Shown one piece after another: positions 1 to 8,158 of a stretch of DNA of 35,198 nt. The DNA comes from Micromonospora arida (GTDB lineage Bacteria; Actinomycetota; Actinomycetes; Mycobacteriales; Micromonosporaceae), in NCBI RefSeq assembly GCF_003857035.1, contig NZ_QGSY01000118.1, positions 1 to 35,198 of the forward strand, written 5' to 3'. The notes below the pieces were generated by a model, which ran no database searches, was not told where the DNA came from, and saw only the letters and a program-made list of their open reading frames with translations. How positions within the stretch are numbered: the stretch's first letter is position 1; the number at the start of each line of letters is the position of its first letter. The position numbers were made by a program, and so were the translations under genes.

Positions 1-70
1 GGCGGCTGCCGGCCGGCGGGGGCAGGCAGTCGACCGGCGGCTGCCGGCCGGCGGGGGCAGGCAGTCGGCG
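1..70. repeat. 35-bp tandem repeat, two copies at window edge
   Basis: Two head-to-tail copies of a 35-base GC-rich unit occupy 1-35 and 36-70. The first 32 bases of the copies are identical and the last three differ. The array may continue left of the window. No reading frame across it looks like a protein, so it is probably an intergenic minisatellite-like repeat downstream of tatB. Confidence 0.75.
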
Positions 71-114
71 GGGACTCGCGGCCGTCTTGGACCGGCGGGC
101 AGGGCCGGCATGGT

Positions 115-183
115 CAACTCGGGTTTCAGGAAGTCGGCCGCTCAAACGGCGTGGGATACCGCGACTTCCAGGAACCCGAGTTG
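115..183. terminator. Long inverted repeat downstream of tatB
   Basis: Arms at 115-136 and 162-183 are reverse complements over 22 bases with two mismatches, separated by 25 bases. It lies about 100 bases past the tatB stop (tatB reads leftwards), where it could end transcription. The long arms and long loop are also compatible with a dispersed palindromic repeat. A related string (gggataccgc followed closely by tccagga) recurs at 2328-2345. No T-run follows, which is usual in high-GC actinobacteria. Confidence 0.5.
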
Positions 184-281
184 ATCAAGCCGGTGTCGGG
201 CCCAGGCGGGCACGAGCCGGCCGAATCCGGGCAGGCGGGACTCGCCGGTCGCGGGCACCAGCCCGTCGGGGTACGGGTCGG

Positions 282-704
282 TCAGGTGGCGTCGTCGTAG
301 CTGGCGCGGGGGGCCGGAGCCGAGGGGCTGCTCGTGGCCGTGCCGGACCGGGCCTCGTTCGACCGCAGGTCGGCGGCGTTGGCCACGTCCTTCAGGTCGT
401 TGTGCACGCCGCTGACGTCCGCGCGCAGGTTGTCGTAGACGCCCTGCAACGGCTTGCGGATCGCCGCCTCGTCCTCCTCGCTGAGGAGGTGCTTGCGGAT
501 GAACGCCTTCGGGTGCAGGTCTTCCAGTTGGATGTCGGTGCCCAGCTCACGGCTCAGGTCGCCGGTGGCGTTGCGGGCCATGTTGCGCAGGTTGCGCACC
601 AACCGCAGGCCGTCGGTGATCACGGCGGGGAGCCGGTCGCCGAAGATCAGCAGCGCCAGGAGCAGCAGCGCACCGATCTCCCACCAGTTCAGGTTGTCGA
701 GCAT
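282..704 (-). CDS. tatB: Sec-independent protein translocase subunit TatB
   Basis: This 140-residue protein is a TatB-type component of the twin-arginine translocase, which with TatC recognises folded precursors carrying an RR signal. The N-terminus shows the family pattern: a short periplasmic start, one membrane helix (about residues 9-22, with the FGDRLP hinge just after it), then an amphipathic helix rich in Arg/Asn and a long charged, disordered tail. Length and tail fit TatB better than the shorter TatA. The ATG at 704 has a GAGAGGAGG ribosome site 8 bases upstream. It follows the HtrA-type protease on the same strand with 97 bases between, an order (htrA-tatB) known from mycobacteria. 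Two proteins in this window (at 8159 and 26719) carry Tat-type signals and are plausible substrates. Confidence 0.93.
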   Translation of the reverse strand: MLDNLNWWEIGALLLLALLIFGDRLPAVITDGLRLVRNLRNMARNATGDLSRELGTDIQLEDLHPKAFIRKHLLSEEDEAAIRKPLQGVYDNLRADVSGVHNDLKDVANAADLRSNEARSGTATSSPSAPAPRASYDDAT

Positions 705-801
705 CCCGCGGGCCTCCTCTCGGCGTCAGCAGCAAGACTACGCACGGCGGACGGCTTTCGGGCAAGGGGTGCGCCGCTGTTCACTTCGCTTCCACGATGA
801 G

Positions 802-2253
802 TCACTTCGCGTCCGCGGCGAGAGTTACCGAGGTGTTCTGCCGGGCGGAGCCCCGCCGATACTCGACGGTCACGACCGAGCCCGGCGCGTACTTGCGGAC
901 CAACGCGGTCAGATCCGTCGGCTCGGTCATCGGCCGCCCGTTGATCTTGAGGATCACGTCGCCGACCTTCAGTCCGGCGCCGTCCGCGGGGCCGGACGGC
1001 TCCACCTCGGCCAGCCGCAGGCCACCCCCGACGACCCCGGTCGGGCCGTCCGCCCGAGCGCCGATCACCGTACGCCGGGCCTTGCCGGTGCCGATGATGT
1101 CCTGGGTCACCCGCTTGGCCTGGTTGATCGGGATGGCGAAGGCGAGCCCGATGTTGCCCGCTTCCTGCCCCTCGGCGACAAGTGACTTGATGGTGGAGTT
1201 CACTCCGACCACCCGGCCGGCGCCGTCGACAAGTGGGCCGCCGGAGTTGCCGTGGTTGACGGCGGCGTCGGTCTGGATGGCGGCGTAGTAACGCACCGGG
1301 CCGCCCGGCTCGCCGGCCTGCATCGTCCGGTCCAGCGCACTCACGATGCCGGCGGTGACCGTGTTGGCCAGCGACAACGGCGAGCCGATGGCGAGCACGG
1401 GGTCACCGACCGCCAGGGCGTCGGAGTCGCCGAACTCCACCGGTCGCAACCCGGGACGACTCACCTTGATCACCGCGATGTCCGACTCCGCGTCCTGACC
1501 GACGATGGTCGCCGGCGCGGTGCTGCCGTCGTTGAAGACCACCGAGGCCTTGCCGGTGCCGCCGGCCACCACATGGTCATTGGTGATCACATGGCCGTCG
1601 GCGGTGGCGACGAAGCCGGAGCCCTCACTGGTCCCGCCGAGGCTGCTCACCCGGACGGTGACCACGCTGGGCAGGACCCGTTCGGCGACCCCGGCCAGCG
1701 ACTCCGGTTTGCGCTGCGCCAGCGCCGGCACCTCCGCGGGCGCGCCGCCGAGGACCGCCGCGCCAGCGCCGCCGCGCACCGCGAACGCGTAACCCAACGC
1801 ACCGCCGAGGGTGCCGGCCAGCAGCGCGGTGATCACGGGAATGAGCAACAGGTGGCGCAGTGTCGGCCGGCCCGGCGCGTCGGGGTCGGTGACCGGCTCG
1901 GGCTCGGCGCCGGGGGCCACCACCCCGGGCACCACCACCGCGGTCGGGGCCGCCGGGTCGCGCCAGGGGTCGGCGAGCGCGTCCGACCACCAGACCGACC
2001 CGTCGGCCGAGTTGGGCCCACCCGCAGCCGGCGCGCCGTAAGACGCCGGTCCGACGGGAGACGCCGGCCAGCCCGGTGTCGGTCCGACCGGAGACGCCGG
2101 CCAGCCCGGTGTCGGTCCGCCGCCTGGCGAGGCAAGGGGCGTGCGGTCAGCCCCCGGCATGGTCGGCGGCCCCACCGGCGGGGCTCCTGCCCCGGGCGGT
2201 CGCGCCGGAGCCGGAGTCTCACCGCCCCGGCGCCAGTCCCAGCCGTCGGTCAC
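802..2253 (-). CDS. HtrA/DegP-type membrane serine protease with PDZ domain
   Basis: An S1C (HtrA) protease anchored in the membrane with its catalytic part outside. From the GTG at 2253 it has 483 residues: a Pro/Gly-rich cytoplasmic region (1-130), one membrane helix (about 134-159), a trypsin-like domain with His227 (TNDHVV), Asp258 (SDIAVIKV) and Ser337 (GNSGGPL), and a C-terminal PDZ domain (about 385-483). An 11-residue Pro/Trp unit is tandemly duplicated at about residues 48-69. The GTG at 2253 has GGGAGG 7 bases upstream; an open frame runs back to a GTG at 2304 but that start has no ribosome site. Homologues handle misfolded envelope proteins and in mycobacteria sit beside sigE-rseA, which is missing here. 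It lies upstream of tatB on the same strand, probably in one operon. Confidence 0.92.
   Translation of the reverse strand: MTDGWDWRRGGETPAPARPPGAGAPPVGPPTMPGADRTPLASPGGGPTPGWPASPVGPTPGWPASPVGPASYGAPAAGGPNSADGSVWWSDALADPWRDPAAPTAVVVPGVVAPGAEPEPVTDPDAPGRPTLRHLLLIPVITALLAGTLGGALGYAFAVRGGAGAAVLGGAPAEVPALAQRKPESLAGVAERVLPSVVTVRVSSLGGTSEGSGFVATADGHVITNDHVVAGGTGKASVVFNDGSTAPATIVGQDAESDIAVIKVSRPGLRPVEFGDSDALAVGDPVLAIGSPLSLANTVTAGIVSALDRTMQAGEPGGPVRYYAAIQTDAAVNHGNSGGPLVDGAGRVVGVNSTIKSLVAEGQEAGNIGLAFAIPINQAKRVTQDIIGTGKARRTVIGARADGPTGVVGGGLRLAEVEPSGPADGAGLKVGDVILKINGRPMTEPTDLTALVRKYAPGSVVTVEYRRGSARQNTSVTLAADAK
2058..2119. repeat. 33-bp in-frame tandem duplication inside the htrA-like gene
   Basis: A 29-base core (2058-2086) is repeated exactly at 2091-2119, a period of 33 bases. 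It encodes two copies of an 11-residue TPGWPASPVGP unit in the cytoplasmic Pro-rich region. Because the period is a multiple of three, copy-number change would keep the frame. Confidence 0.85.
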
Positions 2254-2431
2254 GTCGGTGCCTCCCAGTCCGTCCCCGGATCCCGCGCCGCGTCGCCCGG
2301 CCACGGGCCGGTCTGGTCGCGGCTGACGGGATACCGCCTCCAGGATTGCACGGATGGACGCGGTGCAGTCAGCGGTTGCCCCGGTGATCGCTTCCGGCGG
2401 AGGCGCGGCTGCGCCCCACGACGGTCGCCTC

Positions 2432-2437
2432 TACGCT
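2432..2437 (+). promoter_or_regulatory. Candidate -10 box before the O-methyltransferase gene
   Basis: TACGCT lies only four bases before the GTG at 2442. A transcript from this box would be expected to begin at about 2443-2445, at or inside that GTG, which argues for a downstream start (see the O-methyltransferase entry). There is no convincing -35 element. Confidence 0.35.
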
Positions 2438-2441
2438 CACA

Positions 2442-3137
2442 GTGCCAACCCGCCCCCGCACAACGCACCGCCCCCGGAGGTGCCCCATCGCCACGGTCGC
2501 CGGTTCCGGCAGTTCGACGACACAGGCCCAGCATTTCGCCGAGTCGTACGTCACCGAGGATCTCGTTCTGCGTACCGCCCGCAGCCTGGCCCGGGAGGTG
2601 GGCCTCGACGCGGTCACCCCCGGCGCGGGGGCGGCGCTGCGGCTGCTGGCCGCCGCCGGCAACGCCCGTGCGGTGGTGGAGATCGGCACCGGCACCGGGG
2701 TGAGCGGCGTCTGGTTGCTGCGCGGCATGCGCGTGGACGGCGTGCTCACCACCATCGACGTGGAGGTGGAGCACCAGCGGATCGCCCGACGGATCTTCGC
2801 CGAGGCAGGTTTCGCGGCTGGGCGTACCCGGATCATCACCGGTCGGGCGCTCGACGTGCTGCCCCGGCTCGCCGACGGTGCGTACGACCTGGTCTTCGTG
2901 GACGCGGAGGCGACCGGCTTCCATGCCTGCGTGGAGGCGGCGCTGCGGCTGTTGCGCCCAGGGGGCGTGCTGGCGCTCAACGGTGTGCTGGCCAGCGACC
3001 GGATCGGTGACCCGTCCGCCCGGGACGCGGAGACGGTGACGGTCCGCGAGACGATCAAGGCGGTCCGGGAGTCGGAGCACTGGATCCCCGCGCTGCTTCC
3101 GGTCGGCCACGGGCTGCTCGCCGCGGTGAAGTGCTGA
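2442..3137 (+). CDS. SAM-dependent O-methyltransferase (Rv1220c-like)
   Basis: A class I methyltransferase of the O-methyltransferase family 3 type. The SAM site is clear: EIGTGTGVSG, an acidic residue at the end of the next strand (TIDVEVEH), and the DLVFVDAEA motif, followed by a LLRPGGVLAL strand. The substrate is unknown. The nearest known relative is M. tuberculosis Rv1220c, which also neighbours the sigE-htrA-tatB locus. The start is uncertain. The GTG at 2442 has no ribosome site and lies almost on top of a -10-like box. GGAGG at 2476-2480 lies six bases before an in-frame ATC at 2487, with no ordinary start codon nearby in frame, so initiation at ATC is possible. The open frame is drawn from 2442. 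It is divergent from the htrA-like gene and convergent with pepA. Confidence 0.85.
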   Translation: MPTRPRTTHRPRRCPIATVAGSGSSTTQAQHFAESYVTEDLVLRTARSLAREVGLDAVTPGAGAALRLLAAAGNARAVVEIGTGTGVSGVWLLRGMRVDGVLTTIDVEVEHQRIARRIFAEAGFAAGRTRIITGRALDVLPRLADGAYDLVFVDAEATGFHACVEAALRLLRPGGVLALNGVLASDRIGDPSARDAETVTVRETIKAVRESEHWIPALLPVGHGLLAAVKC

Positions 3138-3151
3138 TTCGAGCCCGGGAC

Positions 3152-3186
3152 GGGTCAGAGCCTCGATCAAGCCGAGGCTCTGACCC
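3152..3186. terminator. Bidirectional terminator between the O-methyltransferase gene and pepA
   Basis: A perfect 14-bp stem (3152-3165 with 3173-3186) and a 7-base loop lie between two convergent genes, 14 bases after the O-methyltransferase stop and 5 bases after the pepA stop. It can serve both strands. Confidence 0.85.
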
Positions 3187-3191
3187 ACTCC

Positions 3192-4667
3192 CTAGTTGAC
3201 GTCGGCGAGCCAGCGCAGCAACGACCGGACGCCCCAACCGGTGGCGCCACGGCTGACCTCGGCCTGGTCGCCGTCGGCCCAGGACGGGGCGGACATGTCC
3301 AGGTGCAGCCAGCGGTCTCGTAGTTCGCCGGTGAACTCGCGCAGGTAGAGCGCGGCCAGCACCGAGCCGGCACCCTGCGTGGGTGCGCTGTAGAGGTCGG
3401 CGATCTCGCTGCCGAGGTACTCGACGTAGTCGGTGTGCAGCGGCATCCGCCACGCCGACTCGCCGGCCGCCTCGGCCGCGGCCAGCACGTTGGCGGCCAA
3501 CTCGTCGTTCTCGCTGTACAGGGCGGCGGTGCGCTTGCCCAGCGCCACCGAGTTCGCGCCGGTGAGCGTGGCCAGGTCGAGCAGCAGGTCCGGCTTGAGC
3601 TGCTGCACCGCGTACGCCAGCGCGTCGGCGAGGACCAGCCGACCCTCGGCGTCGGAGTTGGTCGTCTCGCTGGTCGTACCGCCGTAGTGCCGGATCACGT
3701 CGCCGGGGCGGAACGCCGAGCCGCTGACCATGTTCTCGGCCAGCGGGGTCAACGTGGTGATCCGGACCGGCAGCCGCAGCGCGGCGGCACCGAGGGTCGC
3801 GGCGGCGACCGCGGCCGCGCCGGCCATGTCCTTGCGCATCAACTTCATCGACGCCACCGGCTTGATCGAGATGCCACCGGTGTCGAAGGTGATGCCCTTG
3901 CCGATCAGCACCACGTGGGTGCGCGCGTCGGCGGGGTGCCAGTCCAGTTCGAGCAGCCGAGGTCCGCTGGCGGAGCCACCGCCCACGGCGAGGATCCCGC
4001 CGAAGCCCTCGGCGGTCAGCTCGGCCGGGCCACGGACCCGCAGCCGCAGGTCCGGAAGGTCGGCTGCGGCGGAGGCCACCTGGTCGGCGAACCACTGCGG
4101 GGTCTTCACCGACGAGGGAGTGTTGGTCAGGTCCCGGGCGAGATGGGTCATCGCGGCCGTGGTCCGGGCCGTGGCGACGGTGTCCTCGTACCCGGTCGGG
4201 TCGTCGAGCAGCAGGTCGACGCCGGTGAGCGCCGGTCGGTCGCCGGCCTCGGTGAGTCGGAACCGGTACGGGGCGAGCAGCAGCCCCTCGGTCAACCCGC
4301 GAACCGCGGCCGATGTCACCTCGGTCGGCAGCGCGATGGTGATATGCGTCTCAGCTGAAGCTGAGCGGGCCAGGGCCGCGCCGGCCGCCCGCCAAGCCGC
4401 CTCGCCGCCGTCACCGATGCCGAGCAGAAGCAGCCGGCCGGGAGTACGACCGGGGCGCAGCTGGGTGTGGATCTCGCCGGCTCGGCCCGTCAGCCGGGCC
4501 GCTGACGCCAGCGCGGCCGCCTCGTCGGCCGTGCCGTCCGGACCCGCCACGGCGGTCGACACGGGCTCGGCCGAGGTGTCACCTTCCGCCGTCGAATCGG
4601 CGGAGCGCACGGGCAGCACGAGGACGTCGAGCCGGTCAGGCTCGGCGATCAGACGGATGGCGAGCAC
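3192..4667 (-). CDS. pepA: Leucyl aminopeptidase (M17 family)
   Basis: A 491-residue cytosolic, two-metal aminopeptidase that removes N-terminal residues from peptides. The C-terminal catalytic domain has every family ligand at the spacing of E. coli PepA: Lys257, Asp262, Asp280, Asp339 and Glu341 as metal ligands, and Lys269 and Arg343 as catalytic residues. The signature, normally NTDAEGRL, reads NSDAEGRL. The N-terminal third is the usual poorly conserved macro-like domain. The GTG at 4667 has GGAGG 11 bases upstream, and a TACGGT box lies 5 bases before it, so initiation could be with or without a leader. It is a single gene bounded by hairpins on both sides. Confidence 0.95.
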   Translation of the reverse strand: MLAIRLIAEPDRLDVLVLPVRSADSTAEGDTSAEPVSTAVAGPDGTADEAAALASAARLTGRAGEIHTQLRPGRTPGRLLLLGIGDGGEAAWRAAGAALARSASAETHITIALPTEVTSAAVRGLTEGLLLAPYRFRLTEAGDRPALTGVDLLLDDPTGYEDTVATARTTAAMTHLARDLTNTPSSVKTPQWFADQVASAAADLPDLRLRVRGPAELTAEGFGGILAVGGGSASGPRLLELDWHPADARTHVVLIGKGITFDTGGISIKPVASMKLMRKDMAGAAAVAAATLGAAALRLPVRITTLTPLAENMVSGSAFRPGDVIRHYGGTTSETTNSDAEGRLVLADALAYAVQQLKPDLLLDLATLTGANSVALGKRTAALYSENDELAANVLAAAEAAGESAWRMPLHTDYVEYLGSEIADLYSAPTQGAGSVLAALYLREFTGELRDRWLHLDMSAPSWADGDQAEVSRGATGWGVRSLLRWLADVN

Positions 4668-4731
4668 GCGGAACCGTACCTCCAGGAAAGTGTCGCGGAC
4701 CGGCGGAAAACCACCTGACCGCAGCGTTGAA

Positions 4732-4768
4732 GACCCTGAGCCACCGGCGATTCCGGTGGCTCAGGGTC
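4732..4768. terminator. Terminator hairpin between the DUF3117 gene and pepA
   Basis: A perfect 16-bp stem (4732-4747 with 4753-4768) and a 5-base loop. On the minus strand it is the second of two hairpins after the DUF3117 gene and lies 64 bases upstream of pepA, so it should insulate pepA from read-through. Confidence 0.85.
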
Positions 4769-4780
4769 CAAAGAACGTTC

Positions 4781-4800
4781 CGGGCGGCGTGAGCCGCCCG
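4781..4800 (-). terminator. Short GC hairpin just after the DUF3117 gene
   Basis: An 8-bp stem (4781-4788 with 4793-4800) with a 4-base loop, 13 bases past the stop of the DUF3117 gene. It forms a tandem terminator with the stronger hairpin at 4732-4768. Confidence 0.6.
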
Positions 4801-4813
4801 GAGCACTCCTTAC

Positions 4814-4981
4814 TCAGCCGGCCGCTGCCTTCAGTGCGTCACCGAGCGCGTTGGCCTCGTCGGGAGTCATCTCGACGACGAGCCGGCCACCGCCCTCCAG
4901 CGGGACCCGCATGACGATGCCCCGCCCCTCCTTGGTGACTTCCAGCGGACCGTCGCCCGTCCGCGGCTTCATCGCCGCCAT
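4814..4981 (-). CDS. Small DUF3117 family protein
   Basis: A 55-residue protein that matches the actinobacterial DUF3117 family over its whole length: it opens MAAMKPRTGDGPLEV and continues through a Gly/Arg strand into a short helix around TPDEANALGDAL. Family members are of this size and highly conserved (M. tuberculosis Rv1211 is one), but I know of no experimentally established function. The ATG at 4981 is preceded by GAGGGGAG with 5 bases between. The frame stays open to 5299, but the upstream part has no family similarity. Two hairpins follow the gene, and it is divergent from paaX. Conservation and a strong ribosome site suggest an abundant cytosolic protein. Confidence 0.9.
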   Translation of the reverse strand: MAAMKPRTGDGPLEVTKEGRGIVMRVPLEGGGRLVVEMTPDEANALGDALKAAAG

Positions 4982-5171
4982 GTTGTCTCCCCTCAGACCT
5001 ACACCAGGGTCGGTGGGTTGCCCCACAGCCACTTCGTCACGACCACCCGCAAGGGTCACGGGGGTGTCGACCAACGATTTTCCCTGATGAACACCGCCGG
5101 ACCCAAACCGGAGCAGCATTGATGTAACAGCATCTAGCTTATCTTGAGAAGGCCTGTCACAATGTGCGGTC

Positions 5172-5990
5172 ATGCAGGCACGGTCGGCACTCTTCGACCT
5201 GTACGGCGACCACCTCCGTCCGAGGGGTGGCCGGGCACCGGTTGCTGCCCTGGTCAAGCTACTGGCGCCGCTGGGAATCGCACCGCCGGCAGTTCGCACC
5301 GCCGTCTCCCGGATGGTGCGTCAAGGCTGGCTCGAGCCCCTCCGGTTGGTCTCCGGACCGGGATATTCGATCACACCGAAAGCTGCCCGCCGACTCGACG
5401 AGGCAGCGGCCCGGATCTACCGGACCGGTCGGGTCACCTGGGACGGCCGGTTCGATCTGCTGGTGTTGGAGGCCCCGGGCTCCCGGCGGGACCGCCAGCG
5501 GCTCGCCGCCAACCTGAGCTTCCTCGGCTACGGGACGCTCGACGAACAGACCTGGGTAGCCACCCGCCCCGCCGAGGACGTCGACCTGCTCCTCGCCGAG
5601 ACCGGCATCCGGTTCGAGCGGTTCACCGCCTCGCACTTCTCCGGCACCCCCGGCGCGATGGGCGTGGTCCGACGCGCCTGGAACCTGGCCGAGATCGGCC
5701 GCGCCTACGAGCGGTTCGTCGCGGACCAGCGCCCGCTGCTCGCCGCGGTCACCGTGCGCAGCAGCGACGAGGAGGCGTACGCGACGCGGTTCCGCCTCGT
5801 GCACGCGTGGCGTACGTTCCTCTTCCAAGATCCGCAGCTGCCCCCGGCGCTGCTGCCCGAGCGGTGGCCCGGCACCGCCGCGGCCAGTTTCTTCGACCGG
5901 CACGCAGCCCGCCTGCGTCCGGCCGCCGACCGGTACGTCGAACAGTGCCTCGACGCCGGCAACCGCATCGTCCGACAGAAGGGTCGTTAG
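5172..5990 (+). CDS. PaaX-family transcriptional regulator
   Basis: A 272-residue PaaX-type repressor. Residues about 1-75 form a winged helix-turn-helix (GIAPPAVRTAVSRMVRQGWL), followed by the PaaX central domain and the C-terminal domain with the HAWR.FLFQDP.LP segment typical of the family. Known PaaX proteins bind phenylacetyl-CoA and control phenylacetate degradation genes. The next gene, an enoyl-CoA hydratase/isomerase, starts 4 bases after the stop, so the two form an operon. No other paa genes are present, so the effector may be a different acyl-CoA. No clear ribosome site precedes the ATG; CACAAT lies 8 bases before it, so a leaderless message is possible but weakly supported. Confidence 0.88.
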   Translation: MQARSALFDLYGDHLRPRGGRAPVAALVKLLAPLGIAPPAVRTAVSRMVRQGWLEPLRLVSGPGYSITPKAARRLDEAAARIYRTGRVTWDGRFDLLVLEAPGSRRDRQRLAANLSFLGYGTLDEQTWVATRPAEDVDLLLAETGIRFERFTASHFSGTPGAMGVVRRAWNLAEIGRAYERFVADQRPLLAAVTVRSSDEEAYATRFRLVHAWRTFLFQDPQLPPALLPERWPGTAAASFFDRHAARLRPAADRYVEQCLDAGNRIVRQKGR

Positions 5991-5994
5991 ACAC

Positions 5995-6786
5995 GTGACC
6001 GAGCCGCTGCTGGTCGACCGGACCGATGCCGTCGTCACCCTCACGCTGAACCGGCCGAACGCGATGAACGCGCTCGACGTGGCGCTCAAGGAGGCGCTGC
6101 GGGACGCCCTCGCCGAGCTGGAGACCGACCGGTCCTGCCGCGCGGTCGTCCTGGCCGGGGCCGGCGGGTCGTTCAGCGCCGGTCAGGACCTGCGCGAGCA
6201 CGTGGCCACCCTGGAGAACTCCGCCAGTGACCCGCTGGGCACCGTGCGGGCGCACTACAACCCGATCGCCGCACGGCTCGCCAACCTGCCCAAGCCGGTG
6301 ATCGCCGCGGTCCGCGGGATGGCCGCCGGGGCGGGCGCATCGCTGGCGTTCCTGGCCGACATCCGCATCGGCGGTCCGACCACCAGTTTCCTGATGGCCT
6401 TCGCCAAGGTTGGTCTCGCCGCCGACACCGGCGCCTCCTGGACGTTGCCCCGACTGGTCGGGCACGCCAAGGCGGTGGAGCTGCTGCTGCTGGCCGAGCC
6501 GGTCCGCGCCGAGGAGGCCTGCCGATTGGGCCTGCTCAACCGGTTGACGGACGACGACGAGCAGGTGTTGCCCGTCGCCCAGGAGTTGGCCGCCCGCCTC
6601 GCCGCCGGCCCGACCGTCGCGTACGGGGCGATCAAGCGCCAGCTCTCCATCGCCGACGCTGGCACCCTCGCCGACGCCCTCGCCGCCGAGGCGCAGGCCC
6701 AGTCGATCTGCGGCGCCACCGCCGACCACCGGGCGGCCACCCTCGCCTTCGTCGGCAAGCAGAAACCGGTCTTCGAGGGACGCTGA
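5995..6786 (+). CDS. Enoyl-CoA hydratase/isomerase, PaaG-like
   Basis: A 263-residue crotonase-fold enzyme acting on acyl-CoA thioesters. The oxyanion-hole segments are visible (SAGQDL near residue 63, and GMAAGAGASLAFLAD near 110). The AGQDL form and the Asp in AADTGASW, where hydratases usually carry a catalytic Glu, resemble PaaG (ring-1,2-epoxyphenylacetyl-CoA isomerase). It starts with GTG 4 bases after paaX, with an AAGGG stretch 12 bases upstream and probable translational coupling. The pairing suggests that PaaX controls it. The substrate cannot be fixed from sequence; a general beta-oxidation hydratase is the alternative. Confidence 0.88.
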   Translation: MTEPLLVDRTDAVVTLTLNRPNAMNALDVALKEALRDALAELETDRSCRAVVLAGAGGSFSAGQDLREHVATLENSASDPLGTVRAHYNPIAARLANLPKPVIAAVRGMAAGAGASLAFLADIRIGGPTTSFLMAFAKVGLAADTGASWTLPRLVGHAKAVELLLLAEPVRAEEACRLGLLNRLTDDDEQVLPVAQELAARLAAGPTVAYGAIKRQLSIADAGTLADALAAEAQAQSICGATADHRAATLAFVGKQKPVFEGR

Positions 6787-6831
6787 ACGCGATCCGGACG
6801 CCGCCCTTACCGTTCTCGAACACGGGACGCC

Positions 6832-6837
6832 TAGCGT
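6832..6837 (+). promoter_or_regulatory. Leaderless -10 box of the DUF1800 gene
   Basis: TAGCGT lies 8 bases before the ATG at 6846, and no Shine-Dalgarno sequence is present. The spacing places the first transcribed base at the start codon. The -35 region is weak (TTACCG at 6808-6813). The same arrangement precedes tag, nuoA, marR and the CGNR gene. Confidence 0.6.
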
Positions 6838-6845
6838 CGGCCGGT

Positions 6846-8144
6846 ATGAGCGATCGTGAATCGGTGGCGCACCTGCTGCGCCGGGCCACCTTCGGGCCGA
6901 CCGCCGAAGAGGTGGACGCGGCCGAGCGGGCCGGGCCGGCGGCGACCCTGGACCGGCTGCTCACCCCGCCCGCGACGGACCGGGGTGCGGCGGCCACGCC
7001 GGTTCCGACGCTGCCCCCGGACCCGTACGCCGGGCTGACCAAGGACTCCACCCGCGAGCAACGGCAGCAGGCCAACGCGGAGCGCCGCAAGCAACTCCAG
7101 CAGGTCACCGAGTGGTGGCTGGACCGGATGGTGGCCGCCGAGGACGGGCTGACCGAGAAGTTGCTCTTCTTCTGGCACGGGCACTGGGCCACCAGCGCGC
7201 AGAAGGTCAAGTCGGCGAGGCTGATGGTGAGCCAGTTGGAGACGCTGCGCCGGCACGGTCGTGGGCCGCTGGGCCCGCTGGTCGCCGCGATGGTGCGCGA
7301 CCCCGCCCTGATCGTCTGGCTGGACGGGCAGAAGAACACCCGCAAGGCGCCGAACGAGAATCTGGCCCGCGAGCTGATGGAGCTGTTCACCCTCGGCATC
7401 GGCGCCTACAGCGAGGCCGACGTGAAGGCCGGCGCGCGGGCCCTGACCGGCTGGGTGGTCGACCGGCGTACCGGGGTGGTCCGCTTCGAAACCAAGCGGC
7501 ACGACCCCGGCGAGAAGAGCATCCTCGGGCAGAGCGGCCGGTTCGACGCCGAGGCGTACGCCGGCCTGCTGGCGGCCCAACCGGCGGCGGCGACCTTCGT
7601 GGCCGGTCGGCTCTGGTTCCGCTACGCCGGCACCGAGACCCCGGCACCAGATGGCCTGGCCGGTGCGGACACCATCGCGACACTGCGCGCGATCTTCTCC
7701 GCACCGGCCTTCGCGCAGACCCGGGGCACGCTGGTGAAGCAGCCGGTGGAGTGGTTGGTCGGTGGGCTGCGGCAGCTCGGTATCCGACCGTCCGCGCTGC
7801 CCGAGCAGCAACGTAGACAACTGCTGGCCGGTCTGAACGCGCTCGACCAGGTGCCGTTGCGCCCACCGAGCGTGGGCGGTTGGCCGGCCGGGTCCGCCTG
7901 GCTGACCACCTCGTCGTTGCAGGCCCGGCTGCGGACGGCCGGCGTGCTCGCCGCCGCCACGGCACCAGCGGTGCTGGCCCGGCTGACCGCCGCGCCCACG
8001 GCCGGCCGACCGGACGCGCTGGCCCGACTGCTGGTGGTCGACGGCTGGGGAGCGCGCACCCGCGCCGCTCTCGCCCCGCTGGCCGGTGAGCCCCGCAAAC
8101 TGCTGGCCGCCGGCCTGGTCAGCCCCGAATACACAGTCAGCTGA
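6846..8144 (+). CDS. DUF1800 family protein
   Basis: A 432-residue member of the uncharacterised DUF1800 family. It opens with the typical HLLRRATFGPT segment and contains the conserved FFWHGHWATS and NENLARELMELFTLGIGAYSEADVK motifs. There is no signal peptide or membrane helix at the N-terminus, and the leaderless promoter directly before the ATG makes a longer start unlikely. The next gene, 14 bases downstream, encodes a DUF1501 protein with a Tat signal. The two families are commonly paired in bacteria, which suggests one complex. The lack of its own signal raises the possibility that it is exported bound to the DUF1501 partner. The biochemical function is unknown. Confidence 0.88.
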   Translation: MSDRESVAHLLRRATFGPTAEEVDAAERAGPAATLDRLLTPPATDRGAAATPVPTLPPDPYAGLTKDSTREQRQQANAERRKQLQQVTEWWLDRMVAAEDGLTEKLLFFWHGHWATSAQKVKSARLMVSQLETLRRHGRGPLGPLVAAMVRDPALIVWLDGQKNTRKAPNENLARELMELFTLGIGAYSEADVKAGARALTGWVVDRRTGVVRFETKRHDPGEKSILGQSGRFDAEAYAGLLAAQPAAATFVAGRLWFRYAGTETPAPDGLAGADTIATLRAIFSAPAFAQTRGTLVKQPVEWLVGGLRQLGIRPSALPEQQRRQLLAGLNALDQVPLRPPSVGGWPAGSAWLTTSSLQARLRTAGVLAAATAPAVLARLTAAPTAGRPDALARLLVVDGWGARTRAALAPLAGEPRKLLAAGLVSPEYTVS

Positions 8145-8158
8145 GCGGAGGAGTCGAC

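Noticed and set aside
1..70. CRISPR-like array at the left edge
   Set aside because: The repeats are directly adjacent without spacers, so this is a plain tandem repeat.
87..800. Long plus-strand open frame over the tatB region
   Set aside because: It lies opposite tatB, has no conserved motif, and reflects the high-GC shadow effect.
5144..5149. TTGAGA as a -35 element for paaX
   Set aside because: Spacing to the CACAAT box is only 8 bases, too short for a sigma-70 type promoter.
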